64,000 bases of DNA. Source: Mycoplasmatota bacterium. Its GTDB lineage: Bacteria; Bacillota_I; Bacilli_A; Haloplasmatales; Haloplasmataceae. Numbering within the stretch: the stretch's first letter is position 1; every line of letters starts with the position of its first letter. Made by a program: the position numbers and the translations under genes. Below the pieces are notes generated by a model that was not told where the DNA came from, did no database searches, and worked only from the letters and a program-made list of their open reading frames with translations. Positions 17,721 through 27,589 of the stretch are shown here, in pieces. The stretch spans positions 1,364,001 to 1,428,000 of the forward strand of contig CP074573.1 of assembly GCA_018394295.1 (NCBI GenBank), read 5' to 3'.

Positions 17721-18866
17721 ATGAATATAAAATATCAAGTAAGAGAACTAAAAAATAAAATTAAGGTATTTGAATACAGATATCGTGTAAATGGAAGACA
17801 AACGACGAAATCTTTCAGAGCAAAAAGCGCAACAAAAACTGCTGAAAAAGCAGCGATTAAAGAACTAGAAAATTTCGCTAAAGAAATAGAGGCTAAAAAA
17901 ACATTAGGAGTCGCTAAAGATGAGAGTTCAACTAAATTTTCAGAATATTCTGAATTAGTATTTAAAATACATGACCGAAATTTATCAGAACAAACAAAAC
18001 AAAATAGACAATATTATCTTAGTGTAATCAATGAATATATTGGTAACGTTAAATTAAAAAATTTAACCGCAACTAGAATTGAAAGCTTTCTAGTAAAAAT
18101 GTCAGAAACTAAATCCGACCAAGTTCTAAGTAAATACAAACAAATTATTAATATTGTAATGGATCATGCTTTTTCAAAAGATCTAATCCCTATTAATCCT
18201 ATGATGAAGGTTAGAATTAAAATTAGTCAAAAAAATATTAAAGAAGTACAACCAATTGATATTAAAGAACTTGAGAAATATCTTGAAATCGCAAGAGGAA
18301 ATAAAAAATACTATTTTACTTTACTCTTAATGCTTTATACCGGAATGCGAGTTGGTGAAGCATTAGCATTACAATTTGATGATTGGGATTTTGAAAGAAA
18401 TATTATCCATATTACAAAAAACCGGAAAAGAAATGGTAAGATTGGTCCAGTTAAGAAAGACCGTCCAAGAACATTTCCTATTCACGAGAAATTAAAAGAA
18501 TTATATGATGAAGTTAAAACCTGGCACGATTATAATAAAGAAATACTAGAAGATGATTATGAAGACAACAATTTATTTATCGCACACGAAGATGGTCAGT
18601 TTATTCCTTACAGTGCTTTTAGACAATATTTAAGAAGACTAGATAAAACTGGCATAAAAATACGCCCCCACCAATTACGCCATACATTTGCGACATTGTT
18701 TGACGATATTAATCTTAAGGATTTACAAGCGATGGGTGGTTGGAAAGATGTTGATACATTGATTAATGTCTACCAGGCACATAAAGGATATAAAACTAAG
18801 ACTATTAAAACGCTTAATGAAAAGTTTAGTAATATAAAAAATGGTAATGAGAGCAAATCAATTTGA
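17721..18866 (+). CDS. int: Tyrosine recombinase, island integrase
   Basis: 381 residues. The N-terminal basic region (about 1-60) fits an AP2-like arm-binding domain, then a SAM-like core-binding domain (about 70-165). The catalytic domain shows LYTGMRVGEALAL (Arg), the HQLRHTFATL box (His/Arg, about 317-320) and INVYQAH with Tyr about 351. AGGAGG precedes the ATG. It ends in TGA. It should catalyse integration and excision between the tRNA-Thr site and the copy carried by the element; the arm repeats at 7982 and 24984 are its likely extra binding sites. Confidence 0.92.
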   Translation: MNIKYQVRELKNKIKVFEYRYRVNGRQTTKSFRAKSATKTAEKAAIKELENFAKEIEAKKTLGVAKDESSTKFSEYSELVFKIHDRNLSEQTKQNRQYYLSVINEYIGNVKLKNLTATRIESFLVKMSETKSDQVLSKYKQIINIVMDHAFSKDLIPINPMMKVRIKISQKNIKEVQPIDIKELEKYLEIARGNKKYYFTLLLMLYTGMRVGEALALQFDDWDFERNIIHITKNRKRNGKIGPVKKDRPRTFPIHEKLKELYDEVKTWHDYNKEILEDDYEDNNLFIAHEDGQFIPYSAFRQYLRRLDKTGIKIRPHQLRHTFATLFDDINLKDLQAMGGWKDVDTLINVYQAHKGYKTKTIKTLNEKFSNIKNGNESKSI

Positions 18867-18929
18867 TTTACCCTCATTATTTTTTTTAATTTAATATATG
18901 TTATATTTTTTATTCTACTTATTTTAGCA

Positions 18930-19200
18930 ATAACATTTGACTACTGGCATAAAAAGGTACATCCGTTTACCAAATATACTTTGAGGAAAACTTGTTAATT
19001 CGTTAATATTTTCAACTGGAACTAAAACCGTTAGATCAGAATAAAAGACACATGTATCAGACTATTGAGTTTCTTGTTGCATGAAAAATTATTGCTTTTA
19101 TGTCTTTAAAGTCAACAAATCGTTCAAAATTCTAGCCAAAATAAAATATCTTTCTATGTAGTGATCTGAATTAATAATACCCGATTCATCTAGTACTAAT
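18930..19200 (-). pseudogene. Possible DUF3800-like remnant
   Basis: Minus-strand translation gives KVLVLDESGIINSDHYIERY at the start, like the FIDESG opening of DUF3800 proteins, then interrupted pieces (KDIKAIIFHATRN, TVLVPVENINELTSFPQSIF). Several stops and shifts separate them. The family assignment rests on the LDESG motif only. Confidence 0.35.
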
Positions 19201-19204
19201 ACTT

Positions 19205-22200
19205 TTATAATCCCCAGAATCTATTAAAGAAATCAACAAGTCTCTGTAATACGTGCTTTTTCTTTTCACTTCTGTTAATACCTTCTGTATTTCCAAACAT
19301 TGAAATCGGTGGAAGCACTTTAACTATTGATGTTCCTGTTTCTTTAATTTCTCCATTTCTAAAAGCTTCATTAATAAATGATTTTGTTTCTTCAGAATTT
19401 AAATTCTCCTCATTTATTATTTTTTCAAGCTCTTCCTTTTTTTTGTTCTCAATATATTCACACCATTCATCTGTAACAGTAGCATCAACTGTTAATGAAG
19501 CAATAAAATTTAGAATTAAGTCTTTTTTGTTTCTTAACGATGGAGATGAATCTATTGCTTTTCTGATTTCAATTTCTTTATCTTCAATGTGTTCTCCATG
19601 GAATTTATCAACCAGCATCAATATATAGTCAATATTTACTTCAACCGATTTTACAAGTTCAATTTCAAATTCAATCTCTTCATTGATTTGTTCCGCATCA
19701 GCTCCACGATTTCTACGATATTTGTCATATAGACTTAAGTAAATACTTTGGTAATCCTGATAATCGAAATCACTTAATATTTCATTACCCTTGAAATCAT
19801 CAAAACTGACAAGAATGTTCTTTGTCTTCAATATCTGATTAAACAATGAAATAAATGCTTTTTCAGCTCGCTCTCCCATGATTTCATGTCCAAGTGGATA
19901 CTGGTCCAGTAATTCTTGTACTAAGTTCTTATAACCTTTGAATCCCTCATATCCTTCATAATATTCTTTAAAGGATTTAAGTAAAACTACTCCACCAGCT
20001 TCTTTATCTCCAAAGATGCTAATTGCTTTGTTTACTTGTGGTTCTAAGTTTCTAAAACAGATCACATTTCCAAATGTTTTTATTGAGTTCAAAATTCGGT
20101 TTGTTCTTGAGAACGCTTGAATCAGCCCATGCATTCTAAGTTTCTTATCGACCCAAATTGTGTTCAAAGTAGTAGCATCAAAACCAGTTAAGAACATATT
20201 AACCACAATTAATAGATCTACTTCTTTATTTTTAACTCGCAAACTCAAATCTTTGTAGTAATTTTGAAATTTATCACTAGAAGTATCATAACTTGTTCCG
20301 AACATTTCATTATAATCCTGAATGGCTTCTTCTAAGAAATCTCTTGAACTCTGGTCTAGTTTTTCTGTAGACTCGTTATTCTCATCAAAAATACCATCTA
20401 GTGATTCATTAGGACTCCAACTAAATATAGTAGCGATTTTTAATCTACTTGCAGGTACATACTCTTCTTGTTGTCGCTTGAATTCAAGGTAATACTTCTT
20501 AGCTGCTTTAATACTCGCTACAGCAAAAATAGCATTAAATCCAGTTGTCTTAAGTGATTGTCTATTCTCCACACTTTTTGTAAGTCTTGATTGATATTTA
20601 CTTTTAGCGACTTCTTCAACATTTAGTAGTTTGCTGAAACTATATGCTTTTTCATTTCTTTTTGTCTTTTGAGCGAAGTGCTCTAACGTATAAGATACAT
20701 TTACTGCAATTCGTAGATCATCCAGTAAAGCTTCTTCTCGTTTAATATCATATACCTCTTCATTGTCATCAATGTCTTCTGATGCTTTTACCGTATTTAA
20801 ATAATCAATTCTGAATGGTAAGACGTTACCATCATGAATTGCATTAACAATTGTGTATGTATGTAATTGATGACCGAATGCTTGTTCGGTTGTTTTAAGC
20901 GTTGGAAACTTGTTACTAGTGGATGCATTAATCGCAAATATAGGAGTTCCAGTAAATCCAAAGATATAATACTTTTTAAACGCCTTCACAATATCTCGAT
21001 GCATATCGCCAAATTGTGATCGATGACACTCATCAAAGATAAAAACTATTTCTTTAAAATAGATATCGTGTGTTGGATTTTTCTTTATGAAAATTGCCAG
21101 TTTTTGAATAGTAGTAATGATTATTCTAGCATTTAAATCTTCTAGTTGTTTTTTTAGAACGGATGTACTAGTATTTGAATTTGCTGCACCTTTTTCAAAC
21201 TTATCATACTCTTTCATTGTTTGGTAATCTAAATCTTTTCTATCAACAACAAATAGTACTTTATTAATGTATTCTATTTCTGAAGCAATACGTGCTGTCT
21301 TAAATGAAGTTAATGTTTTACCAGAACCTGTCGTATGCCAAACATAACCACCAGCCTCGATTTTTCCATATTTTTTACTATTGTGTGCAATGTTAATTTG
21401 ATTAATGATTTTTTCTGTAGCAGCAATTTGATATGGTCTCATAACTAGTAATAAATCATCAACTGTAAATACACAAAATTTGGTAAGGACATTTAATAAC
21501 GTATGTTTTGATAAGAATGTATCTGTAAAATCATATAGTTCTAGAATATTCTTATTATTTGCATCTGCCCAATAACTAGTAAATTCAAATGAGTGACTTG
21601 TTTTTTTCTTAGTTGCAATGGAACCCTGATTTTCTTTTGTCGCTAATTCTCTAGTTGTATTTGAGTAATATTTTGTTTCAGTTCCATTTGAAATAACAAA
21701 AATCTGTGCATATTGGTACAATCCACTATCTGCCCAGAAACTCTCATTTTCATATCGTCTTATCTGATTAAACGCTTCTTTAATTGATACACCACGACGT
21801 TTTAATTCAATGTGAACTAAAGGTAATCCATTAACCAAAATTGTTACATCATAAATATTTTTTCTTTTACCATCGACTACATATTGATGAATTACCTGAA
21901 GTTGATTATTGTGAATCTGCTTTTTATCAAGTAAACGAATGTTAATCGATGAGTCATCATCTCTTTTTAGTGTAAATATATAATCTTCTTGAATCTTTCT
22001 AGTCTTGTCAACAATTCCATCATTTGGATTATCGATATACTTACTAAAAATCTCTTCCCATTCGTTTTGAGTAAATGTATAGTTGTTTAGGCGTTCTAGT
22101 TGATTACGTAAATTAATAACAAAATCTTGATTATTGTGAATATTAACATAAGAATATCCTTGACTTTTTAGTTGCTTTATCAAATTATTCTCAAGATCTG

Positions 22201-22297
22201 ATTCACTTTGATAAGTCTTTTGGCGTTTGAATTTAGACTTATATTCAGCAACAACAGTAGATTCATTTTGTTGAATTATAACTTTATATTCATCCAT
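19205..22297 (-). CDS. hsdR: Type I restriction endonuclease subunit R
   Basis: 1030 residues, the usual HsdR length. The nuclease motif is IYDVTILVNG then VHIELKRRG (D...ExK, about 150-168). Motor motifs: VWHTTGSGKTLTS (Walker A), FIFDECHRSQFG (DExH form), GFTGTPIF, and GLIQAFSRTNRI near motif VI. It translocates DNA with ATP and cuts unmodified DNA at a distance when bound to the modification complex. It starts 13 nt after hsdM-S, so they form one operon. No sign of decay. Confidence 0.95.
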   Translation of the reverse strand: MDEYKVIIQQNESTVVAEYKSKFKRQKTYQSESDLENNLIKQLKSQGYSYVNIHNNQDFVINLRNQLERLNNYTFTQNEWEEIFSKYIDNPNDGIVDKTRKIQEDYIFTLKRDDDSSINIRLLDKKQIHNNQLQVIHQYVVDGKRKNIYDVTILVNGLPLVHIELKRRGVSIKEAFNQIRRYENESFWADSGLYQYAQIFVISNGTETKYYSNTTRELATKENQGSIATKKKTSHSFEFTSYWADANNKNILELYDFTDTFLSKHTLLNVLTKFCVFTVDDLLLVMRPYQIAATEKIINQINIAHNSKKYGKIEAGGYVWHTTGSGKTLTSFKTARIASEIEYINKVLFVVDRKDLDYQTMKEYDKFEKGAANSNTSTSVLKKQLEDLNARIIITTIQKLAIFIKKNPTHDIYFKEIVFIFDECHRSQFGDMHRDIVKAFKKYYIFGFTGTPIFAINASTSNKFPTLKTTEQAFGHQLHTYTIVNAIHDGNVLPFRIDYLNTVKASEDIDDNEEVYDIKREEALLDDLRIAVNVSYTLEHFAQKTKRNEKAYSFSKLLNVEEVAKSKYQSRLTKSVENRQSLKTTGFNAIFAVASIKAAKKYYLEFKRQQEEYVPASRLKIATIFSWSPNESLDGIFDENNESTEKLDQSSRDFLEEAIQDYNEMFGTSYDTSSDKFQNYYKDLSLRVKNKEVDLLIVVNMFLTGFDATTLNTIWVDKKLRMHGLIQAFSRTNRILNSIKTFGNVICFRNLEPQVNKAISIFGDKEAGGVVLLKSFKEYYEGYEGFKGYKNLVQELLDQYPLGHEIMGERAEKAFISLFNQILKTKNILVSFDDFKGNEILSDFDYQDYQSIYLSLYDKYRRNRGADAEQINEEIEFEIELVKSVEVNIDYILMLVDKFHGEHIEDKEIEIRKAIDSSPSLRNKKDLILNFIASLTVDATVTDEWCEYIENKKKEELEKIINEENLNSEETKSFINEAFRNGEIKETGTSIVKVLPPISMFGNTEGINRSEKKKHVLQRLVDFFNRFWGL

Positions 22298-22310
22298 TAA
22301 AACACCCCCT

Positions 22311-24521
22311 TTAGAATTTTAATAATTTATTTCGATAATACTCATATTGTTTTCTTCTAGCTTCTATCTCAGCAGGTAAACCTTCTTTTATGTCATTAAC
22401 CAAAATCTCAAATGCATCTAGTATACTTGCAATTTTGATTTGTATTTCTATTGATGGTATTGGAATAATTAGATTTTTGACAATATTAGCATTTAAATTT
22501 TTCACTGTCCCTATGTTGGCCCCTGATGACATTTGCTGTTGTATTAGATTTGAGCTTAATAAATGATACAAAAAGTCAGAGTTTAATTCAGTTTCATAAT
22601 CAGTAATTGCAAGCCATCCATCGTGTATACATCCATCTATTTGTAAAATGTAAGGTCTACCAAAACTCATTGAATTTGATAAGATGAAATCTCCAGGTTT
22701 TACGTAGCGTGATTTTGTCGCTCCATCAAGCGTTATTTTCTCTTTGCTTTCTGTAATATATTTAGTACCAGGTTTAGCATCTCCAATTTTTATCCAATTA
22801 ACACCATTTTCATCTACGGTTACGTAGTCTTTAATTGGTCTTGGTGATGCTCCTCTAATTATGGTTGCCACATCTCCAAATTTAACAAATCTTGTGTTTT
22901 CAGTATCAAATGATAATAATGTAAGATTAGCGACAATTTCATCAATTGATTTTCTTAGTGAATCAATTTTCTTAACAATATTCTTTATTTCTAGATTGAG
23001 TAAAACATTATCAATTTCTTCATTGTGATTCTCTGTTTCAATATATGTATTGACCGAAAGATTATAATCTCTTTCTACAATTTCATTTATTACTACGTAT
23101 CTAGAAAAATGATCTTCATCAGTCTTATATCGCACAGACTCTAAAATTCTACTGATATTCTCTTTTGTTAGTTTGTTCTTAGTACCTAATCTAACAAATT
23201 CATCACTTGCATCAATAAAGTGAATCTTGTTTTCAGATTTGTTTTTGCGGAGTATCATAATTGCTGTTGATATGGTGTTACCAAAGAATAAATCGGATGG
23301 TAGTTGTATAATTGAATCAATGAAATTATTATCGATTAAATACTTTCTAATCTTTTGTTCAGTTCCACCACGATATAAAATACCTGGGAACTCAACAATC
23401 GCTGCTGTACCATTTGAGGATAACCAATTTAATATATGCATAACAAAAGCATAGTCTGCTTTTGACTTTGGTGCTAATACACCTGCAGGAGCAAATCTCT
23501 CATCATTAATAAATAATGGATTGTCTTTTCCGTCCCAGTTTGTTGAATATGGAGGATTTGATACAATAGCCTCAAATGGTTTGTCATCCCAATGAACTGG
23601 ATTTTTCAATGTATCACCATATGCTATATCGAATTTTTCAAAATTGATATCATGTAAAAACATATTAATTCTAGCTAAGTTATAAGTAGTTAAATTGATT
23701 TCCTGTCCGAAAAATCCTAACTTAACATTATCTTTTCCTAATATCTTAGCAAATTTTAATAGCAATGATCCTGATCCACATGCTGGATCATATACTTTTT
23801 CAACCTTCTCTTTATCCGGTATAACTTTATTCCCATTTTTATCAACTGTTTCATTACCAAAATCAATTAATGTTAGTTTTGTTAGTAACTCACTTACTTC
23901 TTGTGGAGTAAAAAACTCTCCTCCCGACTTTCCTGCATTTGCTGCATACATTGTCATCAAGAACTCATATGCATCTCCAAATGCATCAATTGTGTTATCC
24001 TCATATTTTCCAAGTCTTAGTTTATCAACTGCAGTTATAAGTTTTCTTAACTTGTCATTTTTCTCAATAACCGTTCGACCCAGTTTATTTGAGTTAACAT
24101 CGATATCATCAAACAAACCTTTTAGGTTGTCTTCAGATTCAGTTCCTTGTGCGGATTTTTCAATATTCTTAAATATGTTTTCTAAAGTTATATTTAGATC
24201 TTCATCGTTTTTTGCTTTTTTAGCCACATTTGAGAAAAGTTCACTAGGCAAAATAAAAAAACCCTTCTCATCTACAACTTGCTTACTTGCAGATTCAGCT
24301 ACTTCATCTGACAAATTCTCATAATTAAATTCTTTATATCCTGAAGCTTTTTCGTTTTTATTTAGGTATGTAACCAGATTCTCTGAAATGAATCTATAGA
24401 ATAGCATTCCAAGTACATATTGCTTAAAATCCCATCCATCAACAGAACCTCTAAGGTCGTTGGCAATTTGCCATATCGTTTTATGTAATTGTGCTCTTTC
24501 GCGTTCTTTTTGATTTGACAT
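22311..24521 (-). CDS. hsdM: Fused HsdM methyltransferase and single-TRD HsdS
   Basis: 736 residues from the ATG behind GGAGAG (24521). Residues 1 to about 500 are HsdM: N-terminal helical domain (WQIANDLRGSVDGWDFKQYV), YDPACGSGSLLL (SAM binding) and IVSNPPYS (catalytic NPPY, adenine-N6). From about 540 it continues as a specificity unit with one target-recognition domain (FVKFGDVATIIRGASPRP onward) and the typical HsdS end GLPAEIEARRKQYEYYRNK. Normal HsdS is separate and has two domains. With one domain, two fused chains probably pair and read a symmetric bipartite site. No separate hsdS is in the window. Confidence 0.9.
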   Translation of the reverse strand: MSNQKERERAQLHKTIWQIANDLRGSVDGWDFKQYVLGMLFYRFISENLVTYLNKNEKASGYKEFNYENLSDEVAESASKQVVDEKGFFILPSELFSNVAKKAKNDEDLNITLENIFKNIEKSAQGTESEDNLKGLFDDIDVNSNKLGRTVIEKNDKLRKLITAVDKLRLGKYEDNTIDAFGDAYEFLMTMYAANAGKSGGEFFTPQEVSELLTKLTLIDFGNETVDKNGNKVIPDKEKVEKVYDPACGSGSLLLKFAKILGKDNVKLGFFGQEINLTTYNLARINMFLHDINFEKFDIAYGDTLKNPVHWDDKPFEAIVSNPPYSTNWDGKDNPLFINDERFAPAGVLAPKSKADYAFVMHILNWLSSNGTAAIVEFPGILYRGGTEQKIRKYLIDNNFIDSIIQLPSDLFFGNTISTAIMILRKNKSENKIHFIDASDEFVRLGTKNKLTKENISRILESVRYKTDEDHFSRYVVINEIVERDYNLSVNTYIETENHNEEIDNVLLNLEIKNIVKKIDSLRKSIDEIVANLTLLSFDTENTRFVKFGDVATIIRGASPRPIKDYVTVDENGVNWIKIGDAKPGTKYITESKEKITLDGATKSRYVKPGDFILSNSMSFGRPYILQIDGCIHDGWLAITDYETELNSDFLYHLLSSNLIQQQMSSGANIGTVKNLNANIVKNLIIPIPSIEIQIKIASILDAFEILVNDIKEGLPAEIEARRKQYEYYRNKLLKF

Positions 24522-24775
24522 AATATCTCTCCTAATTTTAATAATCACAATATCAGCCTAAAGTGCTAATAACATTTTAGCTACTTTTGTCCTAATTATA
24601 ACATTTATAGGTTCACTTTTAAATGAAATTTTGTCAAGTTGCATTCACTTTAGAGTCTACTCTTCTGAATACTGCTTAATTATCATAAAAATGAAATCAT
24701 ATATTCTAGCCTTTGAATAATTCTTATTGCTATCTAGTATGTAACCATATCCAAATCAAATATGAAAGAATCGAA

Positions 24776-24907
24776 ATGAAGATAGACTTATACCAAAATG
24801 AATATTTAGCCCCTATATTAGAAGATGATATTATTAAGGATTTTAAGTTTGAGGATTTACTTAGCCATCTATCTGATATACAACAAAAATATAGCAACAA
24901 GAATTAA
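24776..24907 (+). CDS. Doubtful 43-codon gene
   Basis: MKIDLYQNEYLAPILEDDII continues with an acidic helix. The composition looks coding, but no ribosome binding site is seen and the frame could be a remnant. It lies between hsdM and the right island end. Confidence 0.25.
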   Translation: MKIDLYQNEYLAPILEDDIIKDFKFEDLLSHLSDIQQKYSNKN

Positions 24908-24983
24908 TGTGAAAATCTATAAGATAATTTACATGCTAAGAACTTGTGAATTTATAATATAAAATACATTGTAAATTTAAAAA

Positions 24984-25005
24984 TTGTTGTAAATTTGTTG
25001 TAAAA
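24984..25005 (+). repeat. Right arm-type repeat pair
   Basis: TTGTTGTAAAT and TTGTTGTAAAA with an 11-bp period, in the same orientation and layout as the left pair at 7982-8003. A third weaker ATTGTAAAT lies just before. Probable integrase arm sites. Confidence 0.55.
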
Positions 25006-25013
25006 AACAAAAT

Positions 25014-25039
25014 AAAAAAAGTCGGAACTTTCTCCAACT
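25014..25039 (-). terminator. Terminator of tRNA-Thr
   Basis: On the minus strand AGTTGGA pairs with TCCGACT (one G-U) and is followed by seven T. It lies 30 nt after the tRNA 3' end. Confidence 0.75.
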
Positions 25040-25068
25040 CTAATTTCTTATCTATATTTAAATAAAAA

Positions 25069-25143
25069 TGGTGCTGGTAGACGGACTTGAACCGTCAACC
25101 TCTTCCTTACCATGGAAGTACACTACCTTTGTGTTATACCAGC
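25069..25143 (-). tRNA. tRNA-Thr (anticodon GGT), integration target
   Basis: All arms fold: acceptor GCTGGTA/TACCAGC, D stem ACAC/GTGT, anticodon stem CTTCC/GGAAG with loop ATGGTAA (anticodon GGT, U33 present), T stem GACGG/CCGTC with TTCAAGT, discriminator A and encoded CCA. Its 3' half is repeated at 7824-7855, which marks it as the attachment site of the island to its left. Confidence 0.95.
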
Positions 25144-25234
25144 ATCAACATTTCCATTAGTAATAATATCAAATTTCACAGATTTAGTCTAGTAATAAGC
25201 ATACTTTTTTTATAAAAAATAGTTCTTTTTAAAA

Positions 25235-25714
25235 TTAAATAATTATATCAGAAACATTTAATTCACAAGTTAAACAATGGTCTGTTTCATTAAATCCCAT
25301 TTTTTGATAGTAATTTCTAGCGATTTTATTATCAACTCCAACATAAAGTCTAACTCTCCATAAATCTAACTGCTTAGCAAGTTTAAAAACTTCTTTCATT
25401 AATAATTTGGCAACTCCATGTCTTCTATATTCTGGTATTGTCCATAATTCATCGATATATAACAATCCTTTTCTTGGGTCTGGTTTAGGTATTATAATCG
25501 CATTAATATATCCAACAAATTGATTATCCATACAAGCTGCATAAATAAAGAAAGTATCAGAATCTAATACATGATATTGTTCCATAAATTGTTTCATATC
25601 ATTATTATCATAATAAGTTAAATCTTTGCTTTCTTTTTTTGTTCTCCTATGTTCGATTAATTTAGTAAACTCCGAATAATTTTCTTTTGTGATACGTTTA
25701 ATTGATATCAACAT
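25235..25714 (-). CDS. GNAT family N-acetyltransferase
   Basis: 159 residues from the ATG at 25714, placed 6 nt after AAGGTGG; a GTG nine bases upstream is less likely. Typical GNAT features: YIDELWTIPEYRRHGVAKLL (strand 4 and the acetyl-CoA R/Q-x-x-G-x-G/A-type loop) and NYYQKMGF near the end. It moves an acetyl group from acetyl-CoA to an unknown amine. First chromosomal gene right of the tRNA. Confidence 0.85.
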   Translation of the reverse strand: MLISIKRITKENYSEFTKLIEHRRTKKESKDLTYYDNNDMKQFMEQYHVLDSDTFFIYAACMDNQFVGYINAIIIPKPDPRKGLLYIDELWTIPEYRRHGVAKLLMKEVFKLAKQLDLWRVRLYVGVDNKIARNYYQKMGFNETDHCLTCELNVSDIII

Positions 25715-25853
25715 ATAATCCACCTTTTTGTCACTCCATGTCGATTAGATATATTAATTTAATTCGACATTTTTTGTTTTAATTTTTTAACTATTTTATT
25801 TTACATAAATCTATTATATAATCTATATAAAGAATATTCATGGAGGTATTTTA

Positions 25854-26465
25854 ATGAACAAAATATTATTAACTGGATTCGAACCTTTTGATGGAGAGAA
25901 CATTAATCCCTCATGGGAATTAGTCAAATCATTTAATCACCAAATAATTAAAAATTATGAGATCATCACAATTCAAATCCCTACTGTTTTTTATGAATCA
26001 AAAGAAGTATTAAAAAAAGCTATTAAAGAATATGAACCAAGCATCATCATCTCATTAGGACAAGCTGGTGGTAGTAATAGTATTCGTTTAGAAAGAATTG
26101 CGGTGAATTTAAATGATGCTACAATACCTGATAATAAAGGAAATCAACCAATAGATGAAACAATCATATTAGATGGGCCTAATGCTTATTTTACAAAATT
26201 ACCTGTTAGAAAATTATTAAATGCATTAAATAAAGAAGATATTCCTACATCATTATCACTATCAGCAGGTGCTTATGTATGTAACCATTTATTTTATCAT
26301 CTCTTAAATACAATAGATAGTAGACGTTCAATCGGTGGGTTTATACATATCCCTTATATAGATAGTCAGGTAACAAATAAGAAAAATACGTTCTCACTAA
26401 GTCTTCAAACACTTCAAAAGGCTTTAACTATTATATTAGAAACGACTATTAATACACTTGATTAG
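25854..26465 (+). CDS. pcp: Pyroglutamyl-peptidase I
   Basis: 203 residues, the family's usual length. Start MNKILLTGFEPFDGENINPS is diagnostic. The catalytic triad is visible as Glu in RLERIAVN, Cys in GAYVCNHLFY and His in GGFIHIPY. It removes N-terminal pyroglutamate from peptides in the cytoplasm. A GGAGG site precedes the ATG and its 3' end overlaps the converging kinase-like gene by 17 nt. Confidence 0.95.
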   Translation: MNKILLTGFEPFDGENINPSWELVKSFNHQIIKNYEIITIQIPTVFYESKEVLKKAIKEYEPSIIISLGQAGGSNSIRLERIAVNLNDATIPDNKGNQPIDETIILDGPNAYFTKLPVRKLLNALNKEDIPTSLSLSAGAYVCNHLFYHLLNTIDSRRSIGGFIHIPYIDSQVTNKKNTFSLSLQTLQKALTIILETTINTLD

Positions 26466-27360
26466 AATTACTTGATAATGACTGTAATAACTGGATAATA
26501 TTTTTCTCCATCTGTCTATTATGAAGCTTTTCTAGTTCTTCTTTTGCCCAACTAGGAAAGTTTTCACCCTTATAAGCTACATATAAAGAAAATAAAGGAG
26601 AAAAGACTTCATCAATATCTTTTTCAATTGGATTATACTCTGTATAATGTTTTAAAAATATTTCTTTAGCATCCCCTTCTAAGGATACAGATACATTTCT
26701 TATATCACTATACTTAAATCCTTTTCCTAAAAAATTATAATCATACATAATTACTTCTTCTTCATCTTTAGATACAATAAAATTAGTATAATAAAAATCA
26801 TTATATGTAAAACAAGTTGAGTATTTTCTAATAATAGCTTTTATTTTATCAAACTCTTTTATAAACTCACTCCAATAAGCATATCCATTAGAGTTTGATT
26901 TATGAACAATATCTTGAATCACTTCTTTTGTGATCAAGTCATATTCATTATATAATTGATTTAATAATTCAGGATGTTTATCTAAATATAGTGAACTTTG
27001 TTTATGAAATATTTTATACCATTTAATAAGTCCTAAAGCTACTTTAGGATTACTTAAATCTTCTTTTGTTCCCAAACGATGCTGTATACTTACATTAATA
27101 TCTTCTAATATGATTGATGATTCATTATAATAATATAATTTAATTGTTGGAACGTTGAGTTCATTTAACAATTTGTAATAATATATTTCTCTTCTGAATT
27201 CTTCCTTTTCAAAATACTTAATCACATAATTATCATCCCAATAAGAAAAACGGAATAAGTAAATTCCATTTTTTACACGTATTTCAGTCAAACTATTAAT
27301 TTTAGATAAGTCAAAATCATACTTACTTAATTCTTTTAAAATCACATCTTTTTTATTCAT
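26449..27360 (-). CDS. Aminoglycoside phosphotransferase-like kinase
   Basis: 303 residues with the APH/choline-kinase fold: an N-lobe with VIKYFEKEEFRREIYYYKLL, the catalytic loop FTYNDFYYTNFIV (Asp and Asn kept, the usual HGD reads YND) and the metal-binding IMYDYNFLGKG. The substrate is unknown. Most such Firmicutes proteins are small-molecule kinases, not proven resistance enzymes. Confidence 0.75.
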   Translation of the reverse strand: MNKKDVILKELSKYDFDLSKINSLTEIRVKNGIYLFRFSYWDDNYVIKYFEKEEFRREIYYYKLLNELNVPTIKLYYYNESSIILEDINVSIQHRLGTKEDLSNPKVALGLIKWYKIFHKQSSLYLDKHPELLNQLYNEYDLITKEVIQDIVHKSNSNGYAYWSEFIKEFDKIKAIIRKYSTCFTYNDFYYTNFIVSKDEEEVIMYDYNFLGKGFKYSDIRNVSVSLEGDAKEIFLKHYTEYNPIEKDIDEVFSPLFSLYVAYKGENFPSWAKEELEKLHNRQMEKNIIQLLQSLSSNSNQVY

Positions 27361-27589
27361 TTATATCACCTAATCCTAATTATAACATGATATCTCAATA
27401 TTTAACATAAATAATAAATCAATTAAGTATTATCAATCAACAACAATTACTAAAAATATACTTAATAGTTTGATTTGAATAAATTAATGAACTGATGATT
27501 ATTCCTTAATTAGATTAATTAGTATTAATCATATAATAAAGTTAAAATTTATGATATAATTTATTTATTAAAAGTATTGGAGGGAAAAT

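Noticed and set aside
23695-24324. 209-codon plus-strand frame opposite hsdM
   Set aside because: Antisense shadow of a conserved gene without start signals; Ser/Phe/Leu-rich as expected from reverse reading.
26449-27360. Aminoglycoside resistance gene
   Set aside because: Only the general kinase fold is visible, the catalytic HGD reads YND, and chromosomal relatives have other substrates.
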